NCBI GenBank assembly: GCA_050084515.1
Contig: CM114273.1
Span: 32,798,001 to 32,862,000 of the forward strand
DNA from: Blasia pusilla
Lineage: Eukaryota; Marchantiophyta; Marchantiopsida; Blasiales
Length of the DNA: 64,000 bases
Direction of reading: 5' to 3'
Part shown: positions 25,905 through 38,889 of the stretch, piece by piece
How positions within the stretch are numbered: position 1 is the first letter of the stretch
Layout of the letters: each line of letters starts with the position of its first letter
Program-made: the position numbers and the translations under genes
The notes under the pieces: generated by a model
The model's database searches: none
Seen by the model: the letters and a program-made list of their open reading frames with translations, nothing else
What the model was told of the DNA's origin: nothing

Positions 25905-28784
25905 ATCGATTTAGGTTTCGTTTCAAGCTGACTATCCTAGATTCATGTATTATTATCCAAGATTTCATCTATATATTGTTAATTCTTTTAGAGTGCCTTC
26001 TTGATTTACAAACACCTTATGTTATGTACACGTGTGACAATTGGACACCTTGAAATTTCTCCTAATCTCCAAACATCCGCATGTAGGGTTTCAATTTAGG
26101 TGAATAATAATTTGAAGTATTCTTCTATTTTTACTAGAGGAGGGAATAAAAGCATGATCAAATATAGGAAGAGGATGATATATTTTTAACAAGGGAAATA
26201 TAGATGTTTCTTAAGTATTTAATTTTCAAGAAAAGGGGAAAATAAGCAAAGAATTTTGAAGAAGAAAAAGTTTCATAAATGAAATTTTTGTATGATTAAT
26301 TTTCATTAGGGGAGAGGAAAAGAGACACTTTCAACAAGGAAAGACTTTATAAGAACTAGTCAATGCCCTTGTAATGCAAGGGTTAGAAATGATGGGTTAT
26401 TCAAAATTACCCATTCATGATCGTAAAACGTGTGATTGAATAACTTGAGGGAAACCCCAAAAGAGACTCTCGGTTGACCCTAAGAATGTGTGTAGAATAG
26501 TCGCTTAAGAGCGTCAAGTGTTAAAAGGAGAGAAGTTCAAACATCAAGAGGGCACTCTCCTATAATAACATATATTCATAATATTATTTTATTTTTTGTT
26601 ATGTAAGCTGTTAAACTCTCTTTTCAAGTTGTGTACTAGACTTCATTAGGTATTTATTCATCAATAAGTGTTTAGTTTTTTTAATGGAAGGGGAGAAAGG
26701 AAAAAGGGGAAGAAGAAGGAAGTAGTTCTTTATAAGAAATTTTTTAAGGGTTTTCTTTAAAGAGGGAGGGCAAGACAAAGACGTCAATTTTCAACAAGAT
26801 AGGACTTTAAAAAGAACTCATTTGAATGTTAGACAGAAGGAGAGAAGGTTTAATTTTGAGTAGGGGAAGGAAAGAGAGAATCTTAAAGTTTGAGAAAGGG
26901 AGGACTCAATGTGCATTTTTTATCAAGTTTTTTTAATTTTTCATTATAGAAGTAAACAAGAAAGAAGCTTTAAATTTCAATAGAGAAGGGGAATATAAAA
27001 ATGTTTCGTTGTTTCATAAGGAGCATTTAAATAAAGGTTAGGAGAGGGGAAGAGAAATTGATAGATTTTCAACAATAGATGACTTCGTAGGGAATTTTTA
27101 AGATATAGAGAATTTTAATATGAGAGTAGAGTAGAGTAGAGTAGATTTTTAGTCCACGGGAAGTTGATCTGGCTTATGGGACCCCTTCCACATATGTGAA
27201 ATTGACATCGCATCTGACATGGCACCTTCACATCTAGATTTGGGGCTCCCCCACTGAGTTCTGAGTGAGAACCCTAAACCTCACTGAGAAGATTTGGTTT
27301 TTGTTTTTTGAGAGAGAAGGAGAGGGAGGAAATAAGATTTAAATATGGTCGGGAGATTGGGTAGGGAAGGAACAATAGATTGATCTTCTTTTATTTGAAT
27401 CGGTTCCTTAAAAAAGGGACGGCTTGGCTAGGGGAGGAGCGTGTCATTCACCACATACATCAACTATCATCAACACAAATTTAAAATCCGTCTATCTTAT
27501 GAATCATATAACATCTATACATGAATAATTGGACACTCAATGAGAGTGGATTGATCTCTAGATATGATACAAATTTTTATGCTCATTATTCTAGCACTAC
27601 ATTCACTCCTAATGTGTCTTAGATGCATCACACATGTACATTGTGCTTCCAAAAAAAAACATGTGAATATAAAACATAACAAAGATATACAAATAATTGA
27701 TCTCGATATCAATATAGTAAGAGTATATTAGGTGATCCCCCTTAACTAGCTCTACATCTAATCTTCTACTTAGAAAGTAGAGATATGGTCGACAAGGAAA
27801 GGCCTCTCATAAGAGCTCAACCGCTAATTCTAGGCTCATAGAGAATTATAGGATCAAGTGGAACCTCTAATGTATGACACACAATACTATGCTACCCAAC
27901 ACATAAGGGAAGGGTGATATGCACACATAAATCAACTCAAAGGCAACATTAATTGCAACCCTACATGCGGATGTTTGGAGATTAGGAGAAATTTCAAAGT
28001 GTCCAATTGTCGCACGTTCACATAGTATAAGGTCGACAAGGAAAGGCCTCTCATAAGAGCTCAACCGCTAATTCTAGGCTCATCGAGAATTATAGGATCA
28101 AGTGGAACCTCTAATGTATGACACACAATACTATGCTACCCAACACATAAGGGAAGGGTGATATGCACACATAAATCAACTCAAAGGCAACATTAATTGC
28201 AACCCTACATGCGGATGTTTGGAGATTAGGAGAAATTTCAAAGTGTCCAATTGTCGCACGTTCACATAGTATAAGGTCGACAAGGGAAGGCCTCTCATAA
28301 GAGCTCAACCGCTAATTCTAGGCTCATCGAGAATTATAGGATCAAGTGGAACCTCTAATGTATGACACACAATACTATGCTACCCAACACATAAGGGAAG
28401 GGTGATATGCACACATAAATCAACTCAAAGGCAACATTAATTGCAACCCTACATGCGGATGTTTGGAGATTAGGAGAAATTTCAAAGTGTCCAATTGTCG
28501 CACGTTCACATAGTATAAGGTAGCAAGGAAGGTCTCTCATAAGAGTGTTTGAATTATAATCAAGTGGAACCTCTAATGCAACAAAAATGATACACATAAA
28601 TCAATATGCAAAATCATGCGGATGTTTGGAGATTAGGAGAAATTTCAAAGTGTCCAATTGTCGCACGTTCACATCGCACAAGGTGTTTGTAAGTCGAGAA
28701 AGCTTAAAAAAATAACAATATATAAATCTTGGATAATAATACTTGCATCTACAATAGTAAGCTTGAAATGAATCCTAAATCGAT
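25905..28784. mobile_element. terminal-inverted-repeat element of about 2.9 kb
   Basis: The left end (25905 to about 26097) is the reverse complement of the right end (about 28600-28784). Shared landmarks are ATCGATTTAGG at the outer edge, GTATTATTATCCAAGATTT, TTACAAACACCTT and CAATTGGACACCTTGAAATTTCTCC, in mirror order. The arms are about 180-190 bases. The interior, about 2.5 kb, is purine-rich on the plus strand and has no transposase, so this is a non-autonomous DNA transposon or foldback-like element. The inner part of the right arm has been amplified into a 244-bp tandem array. No convincing target-site duplication was found at the edges. Confidence 0.72.
27789..28685. repeat. tandem array, 244-bp unit, three full copies and one shortened
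   Basis: Copies start at 27789, 28033 and 28277 with exactly 244-base spacing and almost no differences; the fourth, 28521-28685, has lost about 80 bases. Each begins near GTCGACAAGG and ends CGCACGTTCACATAGTATAAG. The end of each unit (CATGCGGATGTTTGGAGATT to CGCACGTTC) matches, inverted, the left arm of the surrounding element at 26020-26097. The near identity implies recent amplification by unequal exchange. Confidence 0.95.
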
Positions 28785-30162
28785 TCCTCCCTTTAGACAA
28801 TCATAGAGCTTAGAGCTTGCCACCTCCATAGCTAAGGAGTTTGTGCATTGCTAATCAACCTCCATCCCAAATTGACAACCTATGCCTGCAACAAAAGAGA
28901 GGACTCAAATAGTCAAGTATCCAAAAGCCACATGCGAAGAAGAATATTAGGGGGGCATTACCCCTTTTCGAAGATGGAACCAGACGGGACCATGGGAAGT
29001 ACATCTGCAAGTCCAACTGAGAAAATGACGGGTCTCGCTAGAAGATCTACCAAACCGGACCCTCGTGCACTGGACACAGAAATGAATAGGACGCAATCAG
29101 TCCAACAGAAAAGTTGGACTAGAGCCCTAAATCCTAAACGCAGTCAGTTGGAAGCTGGCTGCATCCATCTTCAAGACGAATGCTCGCAAGAAATAAACCT
29201 CACCCCATAGGTCGTCGTGCATCGAGCATTCTACGGCCTCTAAGGGCTGACGGCAGAGGAATGGATGGGCTACCAAGACCCGTCCACCAGTCCTGCGAGT
29301 CGGAATGCCACCGACATTTCTCCTGTCCTTCACTTCTCGCGATTGGCAAAGCTCGACGGGTGTGGTTTTCAACCGCACTTTTACTGTCCTTATTGAACGC
29401 GACACTTCTACTGTCCTTCACTGACGCTATTCACAATGCTCGACGAGAGTTGGACCTAACTATCTGGCATTATTGAATCGCGGTACTGAAGTCTCTCGCC
29501 GAGTGAGGATAGCTTCCGTATAAGAGAAACAAGACCGAAACGTGGATAGTTGGCGTGATGATAGGGCTGTAATAGAGTCGTGGAAGAGGTCTGGGTGTAA
29601 TCAATAGAGGGGGTTGAAGTAGTTCTGCCAAATTGGACCCAGCGGTGCAAGGATGTTGATGTCAACACCGCGGCAATGATCTCAGCCGCTCTTCCGCCGT
29701 CGCAAGTCGGCGGGTGAAACTTCGGTTTCCTTGATTAGGTCTACTTCCGGTTAATTTTAGGTCGGAACTATTGCCGTTTCATATTGTTGGAAATTATATC
29801 AATATCCCACGCACAAAACCAAAATTTTGGTCGAAGAATAAAGGTGTATATTCTGCTCGTAGCTGTTAACTCTCTTGCGGTGGATTCGGTATTTTGGGAT
29901 TCGGACGGAAGTTGAGTGGCCCCGGGGACAAGTACATAGATTTTCCGCATGAATCGCTGTACCAATTTTGGGATGTTCCAAGTGAGTATTTAATACGTTG
30001 ACAAGTTCCAGTATGCTTACGCTACGCACTAGACTGCACAGTAAAAACCATCTTTTATTTCGGGATGTCAATTGCTATGGGGATGTTATTCACTGGTGGC
30101 TCCCCTCATCGAATCTAATTTCTTGACATGTCCGATTCATGAAGGCTTGACCATCTTTGGCT
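28785..30162. other. no gene seen
   Basis: Mixed-composition sequence 3' of the NDUFAF7-type gene. No coding region or repeat ends recognised; the last part probably includes that gene's 3' untranslated region. Confidence 0.4.
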
Positions 30163-33100
30163 TCACTGAAAACCAACAGGAGCTCCGATGCTGGACGGTA
30201 CTATGGCTAAAGCTTTGTAAGCCACGCCCATCCCAGTAGGTTTTGGTTCCGAGCTGTCCTCTCCCTCGGCCCATGAAGGAGGCCCATCACCTACAAGACG
30301 CCAGTATCCCAATTGTAGTGCCTCGGCTTGCTGTTCTGTCGCACTCCTCAGGAGGCTTTCCAGCCGAAAATTAATCCCCAGCATTCCAAGGAATTGTGAT
30401 TGAGTCACAGGACCATAAACAGAAACTCCAGCTGCCAATGCCACACTCAAAATCAGACTAGCACTAAACCAAAGCCTGTGCAGAGGGATGAGTTGAGATA
30501 AAAAAAACCTGCATTATTCAAAATGGAATTCCTACCTGCCGTCTCTGTTGCGACATGCCTGATGGCTGCAAAATCCACATACGAACTTAGATCGGCTGTC
30601 CCCGGAGTTTCCAGCACATTGGTGAACTTGTGCTTTGAAATTGCCTGCGCGGAAGCAATTTACACAAGTTATGTACCAAAACTACGCTCTCTATGGGTCA
30701 AAATTTATTGACGCACATTCCGTACAACAAACCCGGCTGGGGGAAATACTTGCTACGTGTGCTGTGGAGATCTCGGTTGGTTACCTGAAGACTATCACTG
30801 ATGATCTTGTCCTCCCCATAATCAATAATCAAGGCACCACCTCCATCATGACCTATCCTACGGGCTATGGTTTCAGTCAAGCTCATAGCTCGAGGACAAA
30901 CCTCGGCATGATTCAGCTGTGACCTTTCTTCCTCTGCTACCCATTGTAAGCGCTTGGTAAGGTACAAAGCACTGGCAGGCGTGGGCTTTGGAGAGAGGAC
31001 GAACCGAAATTGTTCACTGCAAAGTCACTACAGCTGATCAGTTTCACTTCCAAGCAGGCACCATAGAGATTGCGGAAAAAGCTTTGAGCTAATGGGCGAC
31101 CCGTTCTCAACGAATAGTTCAGTACCTGGGAGTCAACCCCACATCCACCAATTTTTCGCACCATCCAAGAGGTGTGCACTGGAACTGGTGGACCGGGAGG
31201 GCGTCAAAAAACTCATGTGCAATGACAATACTCGGCACTGCAGTGAGGAACAACAAGCTGTTCTAAGTACCTGGAAGAACCGAAAACTTCGTCATTACAA
31301 GCAACCACTCGGGACAACAACAAAAGATTTGCTTGTCCCCAAAATTCGCAATACAATGGCTTGCAAAGGTCACTGCACCCCAAAGACCAGGACTCCAATT
31401 GCGCTGGTGGAGAGGGTCAATAAACCCTAACAAACAGTATTCAAGCAACCCACCGTTCAAGGCTATACATTACAGGTTTGCAGACATATGTGAATAGGCA
31501 GTCAGACACAGTGCATGCCGAAACCTAAATGTGAGGGGAGAGAGTGACGTATCCAAATATAAGAAATTGCGAGATGGTGCAGAGATACTCTAGATGCGGA
31601 TCGGTGATAATCATCTCTGGGTATCCCTTTACGGAGGCATGAAGGTAACAAGTCCAGTCCTGGAGGGAGTCAATCCCACGACTCCTGGGCTCGAATAGTG
31701 CCCACGTATTTTGACAGAAATCCCGGACCACCATCTAACACCTGAGGTAAGCAAATTAACATGTCACACATGAGAACGAATGGTTCTTACCGCCACGGGG
31801 AACTTCGTCGAGGTCCAAGTACCATGAGACAGGAGCGCCAGAGATTCCACTGGGCTTCGGGCCCGCCCTATCTTCACTTGGGACACATTGCAGGTTCTGC
31901 TCCTGAATGCTACGCAGGGCAGGACTACACTCCACAAGATGCACTGACACAGCTCGCGAGAATTCCTCAAACTTGGAAGTTCCCTGCAGAGTCAATTCGG
32001 AACCTCATTGCCAGCAAGCTCAAACAACGGCACCGCTAACTGCGACACGAAGGACTACTTCGTAAATCCCCCTCAAATGAGCATAGACTTCGCACGCGAG
32101 GGATAAATCATGGAGATTCCGAACACCTCAACGTGCAAACCCGCAAAAAAATTCACACAACGGCAGTCTAACAATGCGCTGAGTGGTTGCACATGATTGT
32201 CCATGGTGATACAGGTCGTCTGAGAACCTGTCCTCAGGCGAAGCTTGCATGAACACGGCATTTTCGATGTAAGCACTTAGAAATAGCCCCCTCACGACAG
32301 CCCTGCGGACCATGGGAAGCAACCAAAGGTGCTGAAAATTCCAAAAACGATGACTACATTTTCGAACTGGGAATATCCCCAGCTTTTCTTCCAAGAACCC
32401 CGGTACCTAGGCACAACAACTCCTACACTTTCTGCAGACTCACCCGTAACAAATCGGCCATTAAGGTTCCACGACCGGGTCCCAACTCAACAAGCGCTAC
32501 TTTCGAAGGTCGACCGATTTGCTGCCACAAACAAGTACTCCAGACCCCGATAAGCTGTCCAAGGATGACGGAAAAGAGTTAGACGAGGTGAAGGAGGCCG
32601 CATCAGACATAGGCAATTGACGAATCTGCCTAGGAGTTTGGCGACGCAGTGACACCCACCTCGCCAAACATCTGGCTGATATCAGGCGACGTCACAAAGT
32701 CTCCTCCCGCACCGAAAACATCACGATTCATGTAGAACCCCGCATTAGGGTTTGTCAGCACTTCCTCCATATACTCGGCTACTGTAATGGGCCCGCCTCG
32801 AAACTGTGAGGGAGGAATACAACAGCCATGTGTGAGATGAGGTCTTGGTGTCGTGGATGATTTCCGGTAACATACACATGAAACATACTAACAGCTCGCA
32901 CTTCCAACTCTTGTGGAAATGATATGCCGGTCGATGGGACTGGTCGTTGCAGACCATACTCTGATTAAAGCGTTCAAGTGATTTGACATAGCAGACACCG
33001 CTTCTTTCCTCGAATCGACATGGCTATGCCCTGCCAGCACAACGCACGCGATGATCAGATTGAGGGAATGCCGGAGTATCATGAGGGGGCAGTTTGGAGG

Positions 33101-34520
33101 AACAAGGAACGGAATTTGGGCCACATAGACAGAGAATTACTGGCCCTCTCAGACAATGATGTACGAACGTAGTCGAGCTCGCTGGGTTTAAGGGACAGGG
33201 AATTCCGAAAGTTCCTAAGAGCTGAAGTTTCGATTCGCCAAAAAATGTACTTCACAAGATGAGCGGCAAGCCCAAGGACAAGCCTTGAACCGTGCGAGGT
33301 GACGCAGTAAAGTGCGGTTACTTACTATCCGGAATCGCCGAAACGAAGATATATAGTATGGCACATCTGCGATTCACTACGCCAAAGTCCGGTGAGGAAT
33401 GGTTAAGTCAGTGGGGACATAACATCTTTGGCTCCAGACGCAGCTCTCAATATGGTGTTGGTCAGCACGAAAGAGATGTCAGGGTGATGCGTTCCGTGGA
33501 GGAATGAGGACTAGGAGTAATATACTGGGGAGACCAGGTGCTGGTTGACATCTTCAGATCACATAAATTCTTTGGCCATACCACGTCCAGCCTTGATATT
33601 TCGGTAGACCTAGACTGGCGGCAAAAGATTGTATCGAACAAGTGGTTATATCGCAAGCTCAATCGACATGGCCTTACAGTCCAGCTATTAAGGACAAACA
33701 AAGACAGTCGTACATAAGGGTTGGCTGTAGGCACAAACTTCATCGAACCGACGAAGAGAACGATGTGCAGGTGAAAACACAGGAAGGGGTGACTGAACAC
33801 CTTACACGAAATCGAGTCCTAGTAACGGCCAAATTATGACTATCCTTAAATTGCTTAAAGTTCCAAACGGGAGTTATGTGGGCTGGTGATACTAGTAGAG
33901 CATGCGCATTGAGAAGCACAAGCTCCGTGGAAGTAGCCCTACGGTTGTCTGGCCGCTGCTCCGGATTCTAGAACCTGGAACGATTTATATTGGCACCGGG
34001 ACGACTAGAGACCCACACTTCACAGAGGAGATCTAGACGTCGGTGCCTTGAGAGCTGCCACACTATCTCTGTCTTTAGGTTCTACCTCACGACATAGGCT
34101 TCGTAGGCCTACTGACTGAAGCAGAATGATTACGCTGACTGAGATTTAGTCCCATGAAATCGGTCACTCTTGCAGATTTCTAAGTCCAAGGCCCTTCATA
34201 AGGATAGAAGACTCAGACTGCGATTGGAAATACTCCCTACTTTCGGACAGTGCAGTTCAACGTACTGCTGATTTACCAGCGTCATCCCACGGTTCAATCA
34301 GAAATGCTAAGTTCATACCTTCGTTACATGCGAGGCCCGATCGATCAATCGTCAAGGTTGATCCACATCGCACCACATCCACTTCCACCGGAGATGGAGA
34401 ATGATTAGGATTGAAATCACTACTGTGTAAACGGAGAAAAGATATCGGCAAAAATGCGGCAGAACGACGAGACGCATGCCCAAGAAATCGCCCGGCAAGT
34501 GATTTGGCCGCAAAGGCCAT
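30163..34520 (-). CDS. NDUFAF7: NDUFAF7/MidA-type mitochondrial protein arginine methyltransferase (nine exons)
   Basis: In animals NDUFAF7 dimethylates an arginine of the NDUFS2 subunit in the mitochondrial matrix and is needed early in complex I assembly; the same role is inferred here. Minus-strand exons: 34520-34319, 33030-32960, 32803-32660, 32554-32444, 31983-31791, 31237-31126, 31016-30785, 30644-30536, 30431-30163. All introns are GT...AG, the phases match at each junction, and the lengths sum to 1443 bases (480 residues plus stop), close to the usual plant length. The N-terminus MAFAAKSLAGRFLGHASRR is Arg/Ser/Ala-rich and lacks acidic residues, as in mitochondrial targeting peptides. 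The SAM-binding motif ELGPGRGT lies at about 162-169. Other family blocks are RGGPITVAEYM, LVECSPALR, AHEFFDALPVHQFQ, GGGALIIDYG and GPVTQSQFLGMLGI. The frame is open upstream of 34520, but the targeting-peptide-like start makes this Met the best choice. Appears intact. Confidence 0.95.
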
Positions 34521-35900
34521 GTTTCGGCCCGCAGCCAAGACCGGCCAATACGCGAAAAGGAATTGGAGTACAAGAGTCTGAAGATTGAGAGAAAGGCTGG
34601 AGGGGGTTGGTAAGTACACAGAGGAGTAGAGCGGAGGACACTGGCTTAGTACCAGGTACCACCGAGGTTGTCCGGAACCAGGCCTCCGTCTACCGTCGGC
34701 GCGATAGATGGACCGCGATCGGACCGCATGTTTTAGGGTTCGAGCTGAGAGCTTTCCCGTCACCCGCCGGATCATCCCATTCGGTCTGGAATGGACGGCG
34801 AGCAGGTAGCAAGGCTCGTTGCTGTCGTGCGACGCAAGAGCAAGCAAAAATGGCGCTTGAGCAAATTAAGGGCCGCCTCCCATGGGCCAGCAGCTGCCAT
34901 GCTGTGGATTTGGATTGTAGGTGTTGCAACCAGTATGTGGTTTTCGGTTTTTCTTAAACTTGGGTTTGATGGGAGGGAAACTACAAAGAATAATCAAGTC
35001 ATGGGGGAAAAAAATATCTACTATGGAATGGAGAGAATAGACAAATACAACATACTTACATCTATACTCATCTCCTATTTTCTCCTGTGGGCCGGTTTTG
35101 CCCCTTTAGGTTTTTTTTCTCTATATGCCCCCTCATTTGTATCTTATGGGTTTTCCATCCTATTTTCTATTTATTATTTCCCTTTTTTCATCTGTACTAT
35201 TAAGGGAGAAAGCCTTCTCCCCACAAACCGCTCCACATTTTGACACTGGCAATTTTAGCCACTCATGTTCTACCACGCGATAGTTTAGGATCAATTTGGC
35301 CAGTTTCAATCCTCCTATCTTGTCTTGGATTAGGGTTTTCGGATGCACTCCATTGTAATGGTAACGGTTTAGGCATTTCAGATAGTAGTAAAAACCCTTA
35401 AGTTCTTTTTAAACGAGGTCCGTTGATGAGCGTTGACGGGGTTTGGCGCCTTGTAGGGTTTTCGAATATGAGGATGATTTATATTGCATGCAAAATTGAA
35501 TGCGAGGCTCTTACATACATCTCGAGGTATTCATATACTTTCACTTTCTCTACTTTCCAAACACAAAACCATTTGCTTATAATTTATGAGCTTTATTTAG
35601 CTTCCATGAGCTTGCAAATGTAGATACTTTTTTCATATTGTTTGTTATATCCGAGTGGTATGTACAATAATACATCAAAGTGAGTAGACTTTTGCTTTCG
35701 AACTAATCGATCTCTCACGTGTGTCTCAGGGTTTACTAGGAGATCCACGAGTGTAGGATTCTATAGAGTTCAAAGCAGCTGCAATAGTTTTGAGCACCAA
35801 GCATCCAACGATAGGTCTCGCGTTGCATTTTGATCAACTCTCTCGCTGCCCCCGAAGATCCGCCTAGTCACTTCCTCTGTTACACTCTATCGGGTCGGCT
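34521..35900. other. region 5' of the NDUFAF7-type gene
   Basis: Should contain the minus-strand promoter of the methyltransferase gene in its first part. From about 34950 to 35700 it becomes AT- and T-rich. No other gene was recognised; open frames at 34607-35243 have no family match by eye. Confidence 0.4.
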
Positions 35901-35920
35901 CCCATCGCATCTCACCGGTG

Positions 35921-36690
35921 TCGTGCGCATACACATCGCTACACAACATACATCGCTATCATCGAACACACACAAACACGCACGATCCCATGCTAACTCA
36001 TGGCATTCAAACAACGAGACAAGAAGTACCAAAATATCTCCAATAAAATAAGGTGAAATCTCTCTCACAACACCATAGCTCTCACATATATGCACTCTCA
36101 CATGTCTCTCTCAATGTCAAACCCAACCCACTCTCCTAATGAGAAGCTTGGGTTACACTCACAAGGCAAGGGACCATAGCTCCGCCGCCTCATGTCAAGA
36201 GGTTAAACAAAGAGAGAATGAGCTCTCAAGCTTTCTCTCCTTGAGGTATATCCCTCCCCTCTCCCAAGACCTCTCCATGATAACCTATGCTCCCAAATCA
36301 CCTCCTTGGGTCTTGACCTGATGTAGGAGGTCAAGGCCTACTTCCAAAAATAGGAAGTCAACCATATACTCAAAATAGTACTTACCTAAAATAGTATGTT
36401 CCTCGATATGGCTCCAAATGAGCCGAAACGAAGGGGAAACCTGCTCTCTCAGGTTTTTTGGGGCCTCAATAGATCATCCTCGACCTCCTGGGCCTGTCCT
36501 CCACTACTCGCGAAGGCTCTCTACTAGATCTCATTGATCTATCCTAAAATACATGATAGTTATCGTGTGCATATACATGGCTACACAACATACATGGCTG
36601 TCACCAAACACACACACACAACCACGCACGATCCCATGCTAACTTATGGCATCCAAACAACGAGACAAGAAGTACCAAAATATCTCCAAT
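35921..36690 (-). repeat. probable 3' LTR region with a 125-bp direct repeat
   Basis: A segment of about 125 bases, containing ACGCACGATCCCATGCTAACT and ending GTACCAAAATATCTCCAAT, occurs at 35921-36044 and again, with few changes, at 36563-36690. The part between (36045-36562) closely matches 53070-53650 and, more weakly, 24590-24900. On the minus strand a purine tract TAGGGGGGCG (36691-36700) comes just before TTGGAGATATTTTGG, as a polypurine tract precedes a 3' LTR, and the integrase frame of the element ends just upstream. The left boundary of the LTR and the reason for the 125-bp duplication are unclear. Confidence 0.55.
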
Positions 36691-36719
36691 CGCCCCCCTA
36701 GCTGATGGTTAGGTCCCTC

Positions 36720-38330
36720 TAACTCCAGATAGCCATCTATCCCTACCTACCATGACATACATGTCTCAAACGCTAAGAGCAAGAAGGTCGGGTGCTCAAG
36801 TGGCCCCATCGTTAATCGCCTTCTTGTCATCCATGTCACAAACACAAGTTGGAATGTAGAACTACCTACGCTATGTACATCTGGGACACATCCATCGTCC
36901 CTAAGGAACCCTAGTGAGAGGTAGCGTCAAACATGCCATATGTCATCCTCTCAAACATCCATCGCATACTAGCATAGTGGCTGCACCGCGGGCAGAACCA
37001 CACAACATACATTGCAAGCTTGCAACAAGTAGACATAATCTCCCTAATGAAACCTACGGATAGTAGGTCGATAACCACTTCCCCGAATAGTCGCATACCT
37101 CAATGTATCCCAATGTTGCGCAATCACCAAGTTCTCAAACTCCATGGGCATCACTCTATGAAACAACTCAGCCCTTTGAGAACATGCTTGCATTCATACA
37201 TCAGGGTCATGAAGGTTCAACACCTCACCAACATCTCGACGAATGGCCATAGGTAAATCTAGGTCTTGGCCATACAAAAGCAAATACGGTGAGAAAGACG
37301 TTAAGGATGCTTGCCTGCTGAATCTGCATCCCATTGCCATCCACGGCAAGTGGAGGTCCCAATCTCCTAGGTAACCTCTCTACAAGCCATACTTACATAA
37401 TCCTCTCTTCACCGTCTACACAACCCGCTCCGCTAGTCCATCCGCCTCAAGATGATCTCGCGAAATAGTGCGGTGGTCGATCAGTGTCTGATCACACAAG
37501 GCCTAAAAACTTCCCGCGGAACTTTGTACCCTGGTCTGTAACACCTCAGCTAGTGTGCCGTAATGACTCAACACCCGATCTAGGAAGGCATATGGTACTC
37601 CCTCACTTGCTTTGTCCGGCAATGCAACCAACTCTATCCACTTGGAGAAGTGCTCAACCATCACCAACACATAATGACTATGGCGCTCCGTCAAAGGTAA
37701 AGGTCCTACAAAATCCAAACTCCATCTATAACCTAAATCCATGATCGGAAGTGGATGCAACTCTGAAGTCGGACCATTGAACAATGCCCAGACTCGATCA
37801 CACACCATGCATCTGGCACCAAACTGTTGAACGTCAGTCTGCATGCCAAGCCACCAATACTGAATCTGGAGCAAGTTGTACGTCCGCTTCACTCCAAAAT
37901 GACCAAACTCCTTGTAGGCATGACGCACCAAACGTGCTCTCTGCAAAGGATGAGGCACTACAGGTACTCTACCATCCGCCCACACTTGCAACACATGTGT
38001 ACCCTCCCACCGGTACTGTCTGCCTTGCTGTAGGATCCGATCCCACTTTCTAGCAACCATTCTGCTCGCGACGCCGCTAGTACGCAGGTACTCCAAGACT
38101 ACTCCATCGTCATGAATATCTTGGCCACATGTCGTCTCCTCACTGGCCTCTGGATCTAAGGACTCTCTATCAGACCTTGCCATCGAAGTCTCAGCAATCT
38201 GGCTCTCCATAACCAAGAAGCCCAAATAGGCTGAGGCGTGCCATCCTGGCACCAACTCTTCATAACTCACACCATGCCAACAAGCTTCAGTCGCATCTCG
38301 CTGACTTGGGCATGGGTTACTGGTCAAACC
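36720..38330 (-). pseudogene. retrotransposon integrase (broken C-terminus)
   Basis: The frame 38327-37503 is open for 274 residues and carries the zinc-binding HHCC region (HAYKEFGHFGVKRT, then CMVCDR, about 37926-37795) and the start of the catalytic core (WSLDFVGPLPL, about 37722-37690). Beyond 37503 the rest of the core and C-terminal part can be followed in other frames: a DGLAE(R) block near 37445 and SPYLLLYGQDLDLPMAIRRDVGEVL at about 37300-37220. Stops and frameshifts are present. Its end lies just before the purine tract at 36691-36700. Confidence 0.85.
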
Positions 38331-38379
38331 ATCTGCATCCTAGTTGAGCATCCCAGGTTTATGCACCACCTGCAAGTCA

Positions 38380-38760
38380 TACTAGTGCAACAAAAGAGTC
38401 CACCTCGCAAGCTTCCTTGTAAGCTTGTCAGACTCCATCAACCACTTAAGTGGCTGATGATCAGAAATGATGGTAAAGGGGTTTCCGAATAAATAACATC
38501 TGAAATGTGCAACATCCCACACCATAGCCAAGCACTCACCCGCATATGAGCTAAACTTCGCATCTACAACGTTGTTCGAGCAACTAGCGTAAGCCACCAC
38601 GAACTCTCAACCATCATTGTCATGTTGGGTGAGCACAACTCCAAGCCCCAACATGCTCCAATCGGTATGCAACTGGAAAAAACGGACAATATGGGCACGA
38701 ACGTCAATATGTTCTTGAGCAACTGAAATGCTCTTTCTTGCTCGTCCCCTTAGTGCCACT
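38380..38760 (-). pseudogene. retrotransposon RNase H domain
   Basis: The frame ending near 38607 contains LHTDWSMLGLGVVLTQ and the following frame contains KFSSYAGECLAMVWDVAHFRCYLFG and IISDHQPLKWL, the usual gypsy RNase H landmarks carrying the conserved acidic positions (D, E, D). A frame break near 38605 separates the halves. Confidence 0.85.
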
Positions 38761-38889
38761 CTTGATCCACCTTGGTCAGCAAGGTTAGTAACTTTGCAAT
38801 CAAACTGAAACCCTTGACATACCATCGATAGAAGTTTGCCAACCCCATGAATGCACGAACCCGACTCACATATGTAGGGTGTGGAATGC

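Noticed and set aside
27789-28685. Regular repeats that might be taken for a CRISPR array
   Set aside because: The 244-bp units are contiguous near-identical tandem copies without unique spacers, in a plant context.
34257-34847. A longer N-terminus for the NDUFAF7-type protein starting at 34847 or another upstream Met
   Set aside because: The upstream residues look like untranslated sequence; the Met at 34520 begins a good mitochondrial targeting peptide, and the ORF past 34319 is intron.
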